Below, piece after piece: positions 28,423-38,700 of a stretch of DNA of 64,000 bases (position 1 is the stretch's first letter; each line of letters opens with the position of its first letter). The notes beneath the pieces are model-generated. The model was not told the DNA's origin. It searched no databases and saw nothing but the letters and a program-made list of their open reading frames with translations. Location: NCBI RefSeq assembly GCF_900683735.1, contig NZ_LR215979.1:2976001-3040000 (forward strand), in the 5' to 3' direction. The stretch comes from Fusobacterium ulcerans ATCC 49185 (lineage in GTDB: Bacteria > Fusobacteriota > Fusobacteriia > Fusobacteriales > Fusobacteriaceae). The position numbers and the translations under genes were made by a program.

Positions 28423-28466
28423 TAGAAAACAATTTTAGACTCCCCCAATTTTAAAATTGTTTTCTA
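28423..28466 (+). repeat. Perfect 15-bp inverted repeat upstream of the IS91-like element
   Basis: TAGAAAACAATTTTA (28423-28437) and its exact complement (28452-28466) with a 14-base loop holding CTCCCCC. T-rich sequence follows on the plus strand. It could end the porin transcript or belong to the element boundary. The rest of 28299-28422 shows nothing recognisable. Confidence 0.5.
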
Positions 28467-28488
28467 TTTTAACATTTTTAATAAAAAA

Positions 28489-28533
28489 AGCTGAGTAACA
28501 TTTAAAAAAATGTTTTACTCAGCTCTCTTTTTT
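28489..28533 (+). terminator. Hairpin with T run just before the transposase gene
   Basis: AGCTGAGTAACATTT pairs with AAATGTTTTACTCAGCT (two bulged bases), followed by CTCTTTTTT. It may be an intrinsic terminator guarding the transposase from outside transcription, or an end structure of the element. Confidence 0.55.
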
Positions 28534-28575
28534 GTATAATATAGTTACCACCCTAATTATACAAAGGAGACATAC

Positions 28576-29784
28576 ATGCAAATCAAACATATTATCTCTA
28601 AAATCAATATAACAAATCTTTTAGGTAAAATCAAGAAATATTTTAAAAATGAGCATTTTGAGGATGTTAAACAGACTATTCAAAAATTCTTAGCTTGTTC
28701 TATTGATAAATCTTTTCTCTCTCTTCAATGCCCTAATTGTCATGATGCGCATAAAATTAAAGTTACTTGTAAATCTAGATTTTGTCCTTCCTGCGGTAAA
28801 CGTTATTCTGCTCTTTGAACTGAAAAAACTTCCACTTCTCTTATTGATGTTAAACATAGAAGTGTCCTTTTTACTATTCCTGAAGAACTTAGAATGTTTT
28901 TCTTCTATGATAGAGATCTTTTAACTAAGCTTGCTTATGCTGTTAATGATGTTTTTAAATATCAATTTCATAACATTAAAGCAAAAAATCAAAGAATTCA
29001 TAAAATTTCAAAATATTCTTCTAAATACTTTACTAACTCAGATATCATTCATTATGGATTGATTACTGTTATTCACACCTTTGGACGCGATCTTAAATGG
29101 AACCCTCATATTCATGCTATTGTTACTTTAGGTGGTTTCAATAAAAACTACCAATTTCTTGAAAAAAAATATTTTCATGTCAATTCCATTGCTGGACAAT
29201 GGAAAAAAATGGTTATTGATATTGTTAAATCTGGAAATTATGACAAGCCTGAAATTAAAGCTAAAGCTTATGCTGCTGCTAACTACCTTTATCGCAAAAA
29301 TACAAGATTCTTTTTCAATGTTGCAAAAAATGATTTAAATAATAATATTTATGCAATTAAATATATTGGCAGATATCTAGCAAGAGCTCCTATCGCAGAA
29401 TATAAAATTATTGATTTTTATGATAATAAGGTTACTTTCTATTATGAAAGTCTTGCTGATGATAAACAAAGAATTGAGCTTACTTTAGATGCAGAAACAT
29501 TTCTTTCCAAATTAATTATTCACATTCCCCCTAAACATTTCAAAATGATTAGGCGCTTTGGAATCTATTCTAGAAATATTAAATCAGAACTTAAAAACAT
29601 CATGAAATTCATGAGAAAATATGTCTCTAAATATTCCAATTTTACTTTTTATCAACTTGAAATATGGAAAGCTTTTGGAGTAAATCCTTTTTATTGTTTT
29701 AAATGTAATACCAGAATGAAAGTTAAAAAAATATCATATTTTAATATACATACAGGCTCCATTTGCTGGAAAGAATATCGCTAA
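28576..29784 (+). pseudogene. IS91-family (Y2, HUH) transposase with an in-frame TGA
   Basis: One frame runs from an ATG with AAAGGAG upstream to TAA at 29784, about 402 codons, broken only by TGA at 28816-28818. The N-terminal zinc ribbon is CPNCH, CKSRFCPSCGKR. The Y2 domain has the HUH pair in WNPHIHAIVTLGG and the tyrosine pair in YAIKYIGRYLAR; the usual IPPKHFKMIRRFGIYS block follows. The stop falls where the family usually has Trp (SALxTEKTS), so TGG to TGA is the simplest reading. IS91-type enzymes move DNA by rolling-circle transposition. This copy should be inactive unless the stop is read through. Confidence 0.85.
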
Positions 29785-29786
29785 AT

Positions 29787-29811
29787 AGCTGATTAACAAT
29801 CAGCTTTTTTG
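29787..29811 (+). terminator. Terminator of the transposase gene
   Basis: Eight-base stem AGCTGATT/AATCAGCT, loop AAC, then six T, starting two bases after the transposase stop. Confidence 0.8.
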
Positions 29812-29921
29812 TGCTGTCAATTTTAATCTTATTCAATTAATATATCTAGTATGAATACAAAATAATTAATATTTTTTATTTTTTCAACAAATTTATCAAA
29901 TTATAATTTCCTAAGAAAAAA

Positions 29922-29948
29922 TAAAAAAAGAGCCCATTTAGAGCTCTT
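29922..29948 (-). terminator. Terminator of the phosphoribosyltransferase gene
   Basis: Stem AAGAGC/GCTCTT with a nine-base loop. On the minus strand a run of T follows. It lies right after the stop at 29954. Confidence 0.65.
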
Positions 29949-29953
29949 CTTTT

Positions 29954-30547
29954 CTATTTATCATCTATACTGCTTTTTGCGACTACTAATACATATATAT
30001 TTTCTACATTAGTATCATCTTTCAATAATGTACAAAGACTTTTTAAAGTTGTTCCTGTGCTGTATAAGTCATCTATAAGAAGAATATTTCCTTTTCTAGT
30101 TAGATCTCTATTTTTTCTTATGCTGTTTTTAAAAAGGTCTAATTTTTTTTCCACTGGAAGATTTTTTATCTCTTCTGGAGTAAGTTTGCTAAAAAAATCT
30201 AAAGATATAGGTTTTTTAACTTTTTCTCCAACTAGTTTAACTAATTGAAATAATGGCTGTATTATTCTAGGTTTTGAAGGAGGAACAGCAATTATTCCAT
30301 CTATTTTGTCAAGAAGATTCCATTCATTTGTAATGTGATCTGCTATTTCATCTGCTATTTCTACTGCCTTAAGATAATCTTTATGATATTTTAATTCATT
30401 CAGTGCTTTTCCTATTTCACTATATGTTACATCAAACTCTGGATATCCAAATATATCCTCACCCTTATATTCACTTTTAGTTGTAAAATAATCCAGAGCA
30501 TAGCCTTCATTCCATACCCCTTCTAATTTTATAGGATTTAACTTCAT
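29954..30547 (-). CDS. ComF-like phosphoribosyltransferase
   Basis: About 197 residues. The PRPP-binding motif is LLIDDLYSTGTTLKSL near residue 145; an upstream IIAVPPSKPR segment matches ComF/PRTase proteins. There is no N-terminal zinc finger of the ComF kind. The frame extends to an ATG at 30586, but AGGAGG nine bases before MKLNPIKLEG supports 30547, and a -10-like TAAAAT lies near the longer start. It stands alone between two terminators. Which base or competence role it serves is not evident. Confidence 0.82.
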   Translation of the reverse strand: MKLNPIKLEGVWNEGYALDYFTTKSEYKGEDIFGYPEFDVTYSEIGKALNELKYHKDYLKAVEIADEIADHITNEWNLLDKIDGIIAVPPSKPRIIQPLFQLVKLVGEKVKKPISLDFFSKLTPEEIKNLPVEKKLDLFKNSIRKNRDLTRKGNILLIDDLYSTGTTLKSLCTLLKDDTNVENIYVLVVAKSSIDDK

Positions 30548-30637
30548 ACCTGATGACCTCCTAAATACTTTTTGTCTTACATACATTTTAACATATTTAT
30601 TAAATAATTCAAATATAGGGTATAATTTTCATATAGT

Positions 30638-30667
30638 AAAAAAAGAAGGACAACCATTCGGTTGTCC
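30638..30667 (-). terminator. Terminator of hppA
   Basis: Eight-base perfect stem GGACAACC/GGTTGTCC with an ATTC loop, followed on the minus strand by TTCTTTTTTT. Confidence 0.85.
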
Positions 30668-30695
30668 CCAAAGCATTTTATTTATTATAACATAA

Positions 30696-32714
30696 TTACA
30701 TAAATTTTACAAATAATGGTACTAGAACTAGTGAAACAATACTCATTAATTTGATAAGAATGTTAAGAGATGGTCCAGATGTATCTTTAAATGGATCTCC
30801 AACTGTATCTCCAACAACTGCAGCTTTATGTCTGTCAGATCCTTTTCCATCTCCTTTGTATCCAGCTTCGATTTGTTTCTTAGCATTATCCCATGCTCCA
30901 CCAGCATTAGCCATCATTATAGCCATTAGCACACCAGTAACTAGAGATCCAGCTAATAATCCTCCTAGAGCTTCAACTGACCAAATTCCTACTGCTACTG
31001 GAACTACTATTGCAAGTACTCCAGGAAGTATCATTTCTCTTAATGAAGAGTGAGTAGAAATTTCAACACATCTCTTGTAGTCAGGTTTTCCCTTTCCTTC
31101 CATGATTCCTGGGATTTCTCTAAATTGTCTTCTTACTTCTTCAACCATTTCCATAGCTGCTTTACCAACTGCTGTCATTGTAAGAGCAGAGAATAGGAAA
31201 GTAAGCATCCCTCCAATAAATAGACCAGCTATTACTTCTGGGTTTGTTACTTCTATAATGAAATCAAATCCTGGAGTTGAAGTTTGTACTGCTTCTTTAT
31301 AAGCTGCAAATAGAGATAGAGCTGTAAGAGCTGCTGATCCAATTGCAAATCCTTTTCCAACTGCTGCTGTTGAGTTACCAACTGCATCAAGCTTATCTGT
31401 ACATTCTCTAACTTCATGTGGAAGTTCTGCCATTTCAGCAATTCCTCCAGCATTGTCAGCCACTGGTCCATAAGCATCAACTGCTACTACCATTCCTGTA
31501 CTTGCAAGCATTCCAACTGCTGCTACAGAAATTCCATAAATTCCAGATACATCTTTAGAAGCCATATAAGCAACAATTATAGCTAAAGCAATAATAATTA
31601 TAGGCGCAACTGTAGATTCCATTCCAACTGCTAATCCTTCAATTATAGTAGTAGCTGGTCCTGTTTTAGCAGCATCAGAAATTCTGTTAACTGCTTTTTT
31701 ACCAGTATCTGTATATAATCCTGTGAAATAAGCTATAACTAATCCTGCAACTAATCCTGCAACAATAGCATAAAATATTCCCATTTCCAATCCTAAATAT
31801 TTAATTATTCCAAATGAAGCAACTAATGAAAGGATTCCAGCTATTCTAGTTCCATTTTCTAATTTGTGATAAACTTCATCAGGATTATCAGTTTTAACTG
31901 TTAGTGTAGCTAAAATAGAAGTAATAATTCCTAGTGCTGCTATTAGTACAGGTGCAATTAGGTATCCAAAGTTACCAGTTGCATGTGTTATAGTAGCTCC
32001 TATAGTCATTGCAGCTATAATAGATCCAACATAAGATTCAAATAGGTCTGCTCCCATTCCAGCAACGTCTCCAACGTTATCTCCAACGTTATCTGCAATT
32101 GTAGCTGGGTTTCTAGGGTCATCTTCAGGAATTCCTGCTTCTACTTTACCAACAAGGTCTGCTCCAACGTCAGCAGCTTTAGTATAGATTCCTCCACCAA
32201 CTCTTGCAAATAGAGCTATTGATGAAGCTCCCATTCCAAATCCAGTAACAATACTCATATCCCAGTTGAATATAATTATCATAATAGATAGTAAAAGCAT
32301 TCCAAGTCCAACAACTGCAAGCCCCATAACTGCTCCACCAGCAAATGCTACATCAAGAGCTTTTGAAAGCCCTCCCTCTTTAGCAGCTATTGAAGTTCTT
32401 CCGTTAGCTTTAGTTGCTATTCTCATTCCAACATTTCCTGCCACAGCTGAAGTTACAGCTCCACATACAAATGTTATTGCAACTGAAATATTTAAGAAAA
32501 TTCCTAATAATACAGCTACTGCTACTACGAAATACACCAATATTTTGTATTCAGCAAGTAAGAAAGCCATAGCTCCCTCTCTGATAGCGTCTGTTATTTC
32601 CGCTACTCTTGGAATGTTAATTTGATAACTTTCCACTTTTTTAGAATAACCAAAGGCAGCAATCAATGCAAGTATCCCAGCAATTATTCCAACATAGATC
32701 AACGAATGTTCCAT
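30696..32714 (-). CDS. hppA: Membrane-bound ion-pumping pyrophosphatase
   Basis: 672 residues with about sixteen membrane helices. The PPi-binding segment [20 protein letters not shown] and the [15 protein letters not shown] block are diagnostic. The [15 protein letters not shown] segment has Ala where K+-independent enzymes have Lys, so it should be of the K+-dependent class, which includes Na+ pumps. It uses pyrophosphate hydrolysis to pump H+ or Na+; which ion cannot be told by eye. AGGAGG precedes the ATG; a promoter and a terminator make it a single-gene unit. Confidence 0.95.
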   Translation of the reverse strand: MEHSLIYVGIIAGILALIAAFGYSKKVESYQINIPRVAEITDAIREGAMAFLLAEYKILVYFVVAVAVLLGIFLNISVAITFVCGAVTSAVAGNVGMRIATKANGRTSIAAKEGGLSKALDVAFAGGAVMGLAVVGLGMLLLSIMIIIFNWDMSIVTGFGMGASSIALFARVGGGIYTKAADVGADLVGKVEAGIPEDDPRNPATIADNVGDNVGDVAGMGADLFESYVGSIIAAMTIGATITHATGNFGYLIAPVLIAALGIITSILATLTVKTDNPDEVYHKLENGTRIAGILSLVASFGIIKYLGLEMGIFYAIVAGLVAGLVIAYFTGLYTDTGKKAVNRISDAAKTGPATTIIEGLAVGMESTVAPIIIIALAIIVAYMASKDVSGIYGISVAAVGMLASTGMVVAVDAYGPVADNAGGIAEMAELPHEVRECTDKLDAVGNSTAAVGKGFAIGSAALTALSLFAAYKEAVQTSTPGFDFIIEVTNPEVIAGLFIGGMLTFLFSALTMTAVGKAAMEMVEEVRRQFREIPGIMEGKGKPDYKRCVEISTHSSLREMILPGVLAIVVPVAVGIWSVEALGGLLAGSLVTGVLMAIMMANAGGAWDNAKKQIEAGYKGDGKGSDRHKAAVVGDTVGDPFKDTSGPSLNILIKLMSIVSLVLVPLFVKFM

Positions 32715-32752
32715 TACTTAATCCTCCTATATTAATTTAAATTACACACTAC

Positions 32753-32781
32753 ATTATATTTGAAAACTCAATTTATTACAA
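32753..32781 (-). promoter_or_regulatory. Promoter of hppA
   Basis: TTGTAA (complement 32776-32781) and TATAAT (32753-32758) with a 17-bp spacer, about 40 bp before the hppA start. Confidence 0.55.
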
Positions 32782-32804
32782 GTATTTTTATTCAAAAAGT
32801 GCTC

Positions 32805-33791
32805 TTATTTTTTAAATAAATTAAGATTTTTTGTTTTTAATATATTCATATCCTTATCCACAATTAAAACTTTCATTTTTTTATTATTTTCAGCGTATTT
32901 CATAACTTTTTCTACTGGCATAGTAAAAAATGCAGTTGAATATAAATCAGCTAGAAAAGCATCCTCACAGATGACCATTACCAGTTTTTTATCTCGAACT
33001 GGAAAACCTGTTGTTTTATCTAATATATGATGATATTTTTTCCCATTTATCTCCACATAAGTTTGATAATCACCTGATACTCCCATACCTTCATCATTTA
33101 ATTCTACAATTCCAAGTAAATCTTCGGGATTTTCTGGGTTTTGCACTCCTATTCTCCATGGTTTATTTTCTGGTTTTGTATTTATTACATCTATACTTGA
33201 TATGGTAGTTATAAAAGCACTTGTTATTCCAATTTCTTCCATTACTTTTTTAGCTCTTGCTACAGCATACCCTTTTAAAAAAGATCCAGTATCTATTTCA
33301 TTTACAGGGGATTCCATGTACATTTGATTCCCCTCTATTTTTACTTTATCAAAATCTATTTCTGTAAGTATCTGGGCTAAGCACTCTTTTGATGGAATAG
33401 AAATTTCTCCAACTTCACCAAACCCCCATGCCTTTAATAATGGCCCAATAGTTATGTCATATTTTTTATCTGAAAGTTCATATACTTCTCTCACTTTAGA
33501 AAAAAGCATTAGTCCCTCATCATCTAATTCCACTGGAATAGCAGGATCTGAATTTAATTTTCCTATTATACTAGTTTTTATCTTGCTGTTGAATTTATTA
33601 TCTAATCTCTCTATTTCATTAAATGCTTCTTCCATCCCTTTTTTGGCTAATTTTTCATCCTTATCATAAACTGTTATCTTTATATAAGTTCCAAAAAGAA
33701 ATTTTTCACTTTCGAATTTCTGCATCTTTTTATCTGTACACCCAATAAAAGCAAGTGGAAGTAGCAAAATTATCAAAAGTCTTTTTATCAC
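32805..33791 (-). CDS. apbE: FAD:protein FMN transferase (ApbE), lipoprotein
   Basis: About 328 residues from the GTG chosen here. The signal peptide RLLIILLLPLAFIGC ends in a lipobox Cys. ApbE features follow: GTYIKITVYD, the GPLLKAWGFG block, DTGSFLKGYAVARA, GVSGDYQTY and HILDKTTGFPV. It attaches FMN to Thr residues of exported or membrane flavoproteins such as Rnf/Nqr subunits. The frame extends back into rpoZ to 33845, but the GTG at 33791, one base after the rpoZ stop, gives a normal signal-peptide length. Last gene of the yicC-remA-gmk-rpoZ run. Confidence 0.88.
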   Translation of the reverse strand: MIKRLLIILLLPLAFIGCTDKKMQKFESEKFLFGTYIKITVYDKDEKLAKKGMEEAFNEIERLDNKFNSKIKTSIIGKLNSDPAIPVELDDEGLMLFSKVREVYELSDKKYDITIGPLLKAWGFGEVGEISIPSKECLAQILTEIDFDKVKIEGNQMYMESPVNEIDTGSFLKGYAVARAKKVMEEIGITSAFITTISSIDVINTKPENKPWRIGVQNPENPEDLLGIVELNDEGMGVSGDYQTYVEINGKKYHHILDKTTGFPVRDKKLVMVICEDAFLADLYSTAFFTMPVEKVMKYAENNKKMKVLIVDKDMNILKTKNLNLFKK

Positions 33792-33792
33792 A

Positions 33793-34008
33793 CTATTCAC
33801 CAGCTTCTTCTTCACCAAATTCATAACCAATCTTTCCATCAGCAATTTCTCTGAAGGCTTTTTTGATATCAGTATCTTTTTTGCTGCATTTAGTTAAAAG
33901 TGTAGCTCCTTTTCCTATTTCTCTAGCTCTTTGACCACTGATTATTGTCAATATATATTTGTTTGGTATTTTATCAAGTAACTCATCATAAACTATATCT
34001 TTTTTCAT
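33793..34008 (-). CDS. rpoZ: RNA polymerase omega subunit
   Basis: 71 residues. The omega signature ILTIISGQRAREIGKGA is present, with an acidic tail. It helps assemble RNA polymerase around RpoC. It follows gmk by 10 bp, the usual gmk-rpoZ order. Confidence 0.92.
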   Translation of the reverse strand: MKKDIVYDELLDKIPNKYILTIISGQRAREIGKGATLLTKCSKKDTDIKKAFREIADGKIGYEFGEEEAGE

Positions 34009-34018
34009 AATTAGCCTC

Positions 34019-34573
34019 CTATTTATTTTTTTCTATAATTTTTTTTAATTCATTACATGCTTGTTCTACAGTATAATTTATTATTGTTATATCATATTCC
34101 TTCTCATATTCCAATTCTTTTATAGAATTTGCAAGTCTAAGCTGGATAGTTTCCTCACTATCTGTTTTTCTTCCTCTCAATCTCATTTCAAGATCTTTTT
34201 CTGTTGGTGTTTTAAAGAAAATAAGATTTGCTTCAGGATATTGATCTCTCACTTGAAGACCACCTTGTACATCAATTTCTAATATTATATTTTCACCTTT
34301 AGCCATTCTATTTTCCACTTCTGATTTTAGAGTTCCATAATAATTTCCATGAACTGTTGCAGTTTCTAAAAAATCTCCATTTTCTCTTTTTTTAAGAAAT
34401 TCTTCTTTAGTAAGAAAATAATAATCTCTTCCATCTACTTCCCCTGTTCTTGGTTCTCTTGTAGTTGCAGAAGTAGCAAGGTTTATTCCAAGCATTTTAC
34501 GTACAAGTCTACAGATAGTAGATTTTCCAGCACCACTAGGTCCTGATACTACATATAGATTTCCTTTTGGCAT
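34019..34573 (-). CDS. gmk: Guanylate kinase
   Basis: 184 residues. The P-loop is VSGPSGAGKSTICR; TTREPRTGEVDGRDYYFLT binds GMP; the lid Arg-rich part is RLRGRKTDSEE. It phosphorylates GMP or dGMP to the diphosphate. AAAGGAG precedes the ATG. It starts one base after the remA stop, in the order yicC-remA-gmk-rpoZ that is common in Firmicutes-like genomes. Confidence 0.96.
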   Translation of the reverse strand: MPKGNLYVVSGPSGAGKSTICRLVRKMLGINLATSATTREPRTGEVDGRDYYFLTKEEFLKKRENGDFLETATVHGNYYGTLKSEVENRMAKGENIILEIDVQGGLQVRDQYPEANLIFFKTPTEKDLEMRLRGRKTDSEETIQLRLANSIKELEYEKEYDITIINYTVEQACNELKKIIEKNK

Positions 34574-34574
34574 T

Positions 34575-34814
34575 TTATTCTCCTTTCTCTATTCTAGCTG
34601 ATATCGTTTCTGGATTTATAGCTGACATTATAACATGATTTGAATCTGTTATTATCAAGGTTTTTGTTTTTCTTCCCAAAGTTGCATCTATAAGCCTGTT
34701 TTGAAGTTTTGCTTCCTCTCTCAATCTCTTGCTTGGAGCTGAGTCAGGATTTATGACAGCAATTATTCTTATATCCATCACCATATTGTTAAATCCGATA
34801 TTAATTGGTCTCAT
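34575..34814 (-). CDS. remA: RemA/DUF370-family regulator
   Basis: 79 residues of the DUF370 family: INIGFNNMVMDIRIIAVINP, then SAPSKRLREEAK, then GRKTKTLIITDSNHV. In Bacillus, RemA is a DNA-binding activator of biofilm matrix genes. Here its targets are unknown. It lies between yicC and gmk, the same place as in Bacillus. AGGAGG precedes the ATG. Confidence 0.88.
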   Translation of the reverse strand: MRPINIGFNNMVMDIRIIAVINPDSAPSKRLREEAKLQNRLIDATLGRKTKTLIITDSNHVIMSAINPETISARIEKGE

Positions 34815-34822
34815 AGATCCTC

Positions 34823-35701
34823 CTATTCGATATTCATAGCTTGTTCTCTAATTTTTTCAAGTTCATTTTTACATTCTACTATAAGCTTTGAAATATCATA
34901 CAGGTTACATTTTACTCCTGTAGTATTCAGTTCCCTAAATATTTCCTGAAGAATAAAATCCATTTTCTTGCCTACTGCTGTATCCTTGCTTTCCATTTCT
35001 TTTCTTAACTGTTCCATGTGGCTGTCAAGTCTTGATATTTCTTCAGATATATCTGATTTATCAGTAAAAAGAAGTATTTCTTTTAGGATATCTTCTTCTT
35101 TAAAATCTATCGTCCCTCTTAATTTATCAAGTCTTTCCATAAGTTTTTCTTTATAATTTTCAACTACAATTTCTTTATATTTCTTTATTTCAATTATTTT
35201 CTCTTCAAGAACATTTACTCTTTCCAGGAAATAAGTTTTTAATCTATCCCCTTCATCTTCTCTGGTTTGAATAAACGGAATGAGCAACTCATTCACTTTT
35301 CCTAATATAAAAGCTGAATACTCACTTTCATCAATTTCAAAATCATTTTTTTGTATAACATTTAAATTTCTAACTAAAATATCCATTTTATTTGTAAATT
35401 TTTCATTAAAATCATTTTCCATCTCTTTAAGTACATTCATATAAGCTGAGCTTAAATTTCTATCATAATCAAAAAGTTTCCCCAGCTCTCTTTTATCTTC
35501 AAACTCTATTTTTAGATCTAAAGAACCTCTGCTAATTTTTGAGGCAACCTCTGTCCTTATTGCTCCTTCTAAAAAATTTAAATTATATGGAAGTTTTATT
35601 TTTAAATTTAAATTTTTATTATTTACACTTTTAAGTTCCATGTTGATAGCAAAACTTTCATCTTGGTATGTAAGTTTTGAATATCCTGTCATACTTCTCA
35701 T
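34823..35701 (-). CDS. yicC: YicC-family endoribonuclease
   Basis: 292 residues starting MRSMTGYSKLTYQDESF and ending with the conserved block GKKMDFILQEIFRELNTTG. E. coli YicC is an endoribonuclease that clips small RNAs such as RyhB. It begins about 70 bp after rpoC, past a hairpin, and heads the remA-gmk-rpoZ-apbE run. GGAGG precedes the ATG. Confidence 0.9.
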   Translation of the reverse strand: MRSMTGYSKLTYQDESFAINMELKSVNNKNLNLKIKLPYNLNFLEGAIRTEVASKISRGSLDLKIEFEDKRELGKLFDYDRNLSSAYMNVLKEMENDFNEKFTNKMDILVRNLNVIQKNDFEIDESEYSAFILGKVNELLIPFIQTREDEGDRLKTYFLERVNVLEEKIIEIKKYKEIVVENYKEKLMERLDKLRGTIDFKEEDILKEILLFTDKSDISEEISRLDSHMEQLRKEMESKDTAVGKKMDFILQEIFRELNTTGVKCNLYDISKLIVECKNELEKIREQAMNIE

Positions 35702-35735
35702 AATTTTTTCCTCCAGGAAAGATGAAACAAATACA

Positions 35736-35762
35736 GGAATAGGCGACCTTGTCGCCTATTCC
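35736..35762 (-). terminator. Strong hairpin between rpoC and yicC
   Basis: Twelve-base perfect stem GGAATAGGCGAC/GTCGCCTATTCC with a three-base loop, directly after the rpoC stop. The T run after it is poor (TGTATTTGTTTC), so it may only weaken read-through, or protect the rpoC 3' end. Confidence 0.6.
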
Positions 35763-35769
35763 TATTATA

Positions 35770-38700
35770 TTATTCTTCTTCTAATTCTAATTCTTTACCT
35801 TCCAATTCAACTGCTCTTACATTTTTATATGCATTGAATCCAGTTCCTGCTGGAATCTTTTTACCAATGATTACATTTTCTTTCAGTCCTTCTAAATAGT
35901 CAATTTTACCTTCTATTGCTGCATTAGAAAGAACTTTTGTAGTTTCTTGGAATGAAGCAGCTGATATAAAGCTTCCTGTATTAACAGCAGCTTTAGTAAT
36001 ACCTTGAATGATTGGCTCATACTTGATTAAAGGTTTTCCTAACTCTTTCAATCTTGCATTTTCCATATCAACAACTCTTTTTTCAACAACTTCATCTTCT
36101 AGGAATAGAGATACTCCTGAATCAATAACTCTTACTTTCTTAAACATCTGTTTAACAATAATTTCGATATGTTTATCGTTAACTCCAACTCCCTGATCTC
36201 TATATACTTGTTGTACTGACTCAAGTATAAACTGTTCAGCAGCTACAAGTCCTTTGATGTTTAATACGTCAAATGGCGAAATAGCTCCCTCTGTTATCTT
36301 ATCCCCAGCCTTAACAAGCATACCATCAGTTACTACTAGACGTTCTCCAACTGGTACTAAGTATTCTCTGAAATCTTTTGGATCATTTGTAGACTTTACA
36401 ATGATAACTCTCATACCTTTCTTTTTCTTACCAGTTACTTCTATTTTACCTTCTATATCAGTAAGCATTGCTTTACCTTTAGGGTTTCTTGCTTCAAATA
36501 GCTCTTGTACTCTTGGAAGACCTCCAGTGATATCTTTTGTTCCAGCACCTTCTTTAATGATCTTAGCTATTGTCTGCCCTTTTTTAACTTCTTCTCCCTC
36601 TCTTACCATTAAGTAAGCACCAAATGGGATAGTATAACTTCCTCTTGTATTTCCATCATTATCAAATATTACAACTCTTGGGTTGATATCTCCTGATTCA
36701 ACTGGTTTAATAGCCATATACTCAGTAACATCATACTTTTCATCATAATTTTCTTTTACATAAAGCTCTCTATATTCAATTCTACCATCTTGGTCAGCTA
36801 TAATAGGGATATGGAATGGATCAAATGTTACCAATGTAGTTCCAATTTCAACTTTTTCTCCCTCTTTTACTTTAAGTATTGATCCTGATGGAATTTCGTA
36901 GTCATAATTTCCAATGATTATTTTAGCAGACTGACTTACTACTGTTTGTTCTCCAGTAGTATCGTTTTCAAGAATTTTTATATCTCTATAAACAACTTTA
37001 CCTGCATTTTCTGCTCTGATTCCACTTATTACTGTAGCTGCTGTTGCAACCCCTCCTGTATGGAATGTTCTCATTGTAAGTTGTGTCCCAGGTTCTCCAA
37101 TTGATTGAGCTGCAATAACTCCAACTGCTTCTCCTAGAAGTATTTCTCTATGATTAGCTAAGTCCATACCATAACATTTTTTACATACTCCTTTTTCAAG
37201 AGAACAAGTCAATGGAGATCTAATTTTTACTTTTCTTATACCTAGTTCGCTTATTTTATCTATAAGTTCTTTTCCAATCATAGTATTTCTAGTAGCAATT
37301 ACTTCACCTTCATGTACTAAATCTTCTGCAAGAACTCTTCCTCTGATTCTTTCTTCTAATTTTTCAATAACTTTACCTTCTGATACAAGTTCTCCAACTT
37401 CAATTCCTTGCTCACTTCCACAATCTTCTGCATTTACTATAACCTCATGTGAAATATCAACAAGTCTTCTTGTTAAATATCCTGAATCGGCAGTTCTTAG
37501 GGCAGTATCTGCCAGTCCTTTTCTTGCTCCATGTGATGACATGAAGAATTCCAATACTGTTAGTCCTTCACGGAAGTTCGCTTTAATAGGAACCTCAATG
37601 ATTCTTCCTTGTGTATCGGCCATGTTCCCCCTCATAGCAGCTAGCTGTCTCATCTGAGAAATGTTACCTCTGGCTCCTGAGTTCGCCATCATATAAACTG
37701 GGTTGAATTGATCTAGTCCATCCATCATTGCCTTTGTTACAGCTTCAGTAGCTTCAGACCAAACAGCGATAGTTTTTCTATATCTTTCTTCATTAATGAT
37801 TTTTCCTGATTTATAATCAGCATCTATTTGAGCAACTTCATCATCTGCTTTTGCAAGAATTTCTTTTTTAGCTTCTGGAATCTCCAAATCTTCTATACCT
37901 ACTGAAACTCCTGCCATAGCACCATAATGGTATCCAAAATCTTTGATTTTATTAATAAGCTCTGCAGTTTCAGCAAACCCATGCTCATCATACAATCTAG
38001 CTATAAGTTTTTTAAGTTGTGATTTACCAAATGTTACATGGTATTGTTTATCCACTTCAGGAAGCATTTCATTGAACATAATTCTTCCAGGAGTAGTTTC
38101 TACTATTTCACCTTTAATTCTTACTTTAATAATAGCATGAGTATCCAGTACTCCATTATTATAAGCTGTAAGAGCTTGGTCTATATTTGAGAAACATTTT
38201 CCTTCACCTTTTGATCCTGGTCTGTCTTTAGTCATATAGAAACATCCCATAACCATATCTTGAGAAGGTACTGCTATAGGTTCTCCATTCGATGGAGAAA
38301 TAATGTTATTTGGAGCCAGCATTAGAAGTTTTGCTTCCATTATAGCTTCTGGTGATAGCATTAAGTGTACAGCCATTTGGTCTCCATCGAAGTCAGCATT
38401 GAAAGCTGAACATACTAGTGGATGAAGTCTGATAGCTTTTCCTTCTATCAATACAGGCTCAAATGCTTGAATAGACAATCTATGAAGAGTTGGAGCTCTG
38501 TTAAGAAGTACTGGGTGATCTTGAATTACATCTTCAATTACATCCCATACTTTATCATCTGCATCTTCAACTAATTTTTTAGCTGTTTTGATATTTGAAG
38601 CAAGTTCTCTTTTTACAAGTTCTCTCATAATAAAAGGTTTGTAAAGTTCCAGAGCCATTTTTTTAGGAATTCCACATTGGTTCATTTTTAATGATGGTCC

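Larger units (their letters stand above)
28423..29811 (+). mobile_element. IS91-like insertion element, approximate limits
   Basis: The broken Y2 transposase is flanked by hairpins at 28489-28524 on the left and 29787-29805 on the right. IS91-type elements have no terminal inverted repeats and make no target duplication, so the true ends cannot be fixed by eye; the limits given are the outermost hairpins. The porin remnant directly to the left suggests the insertion or a linked deletion removed that gene. Confidence 0.45.

Noticed and set aside
35736-35762. A REP-like or CRISPR-like repeat
   Set aside because: The palindrome occurs once in the window; no array with regular spacers was seen anywhere.
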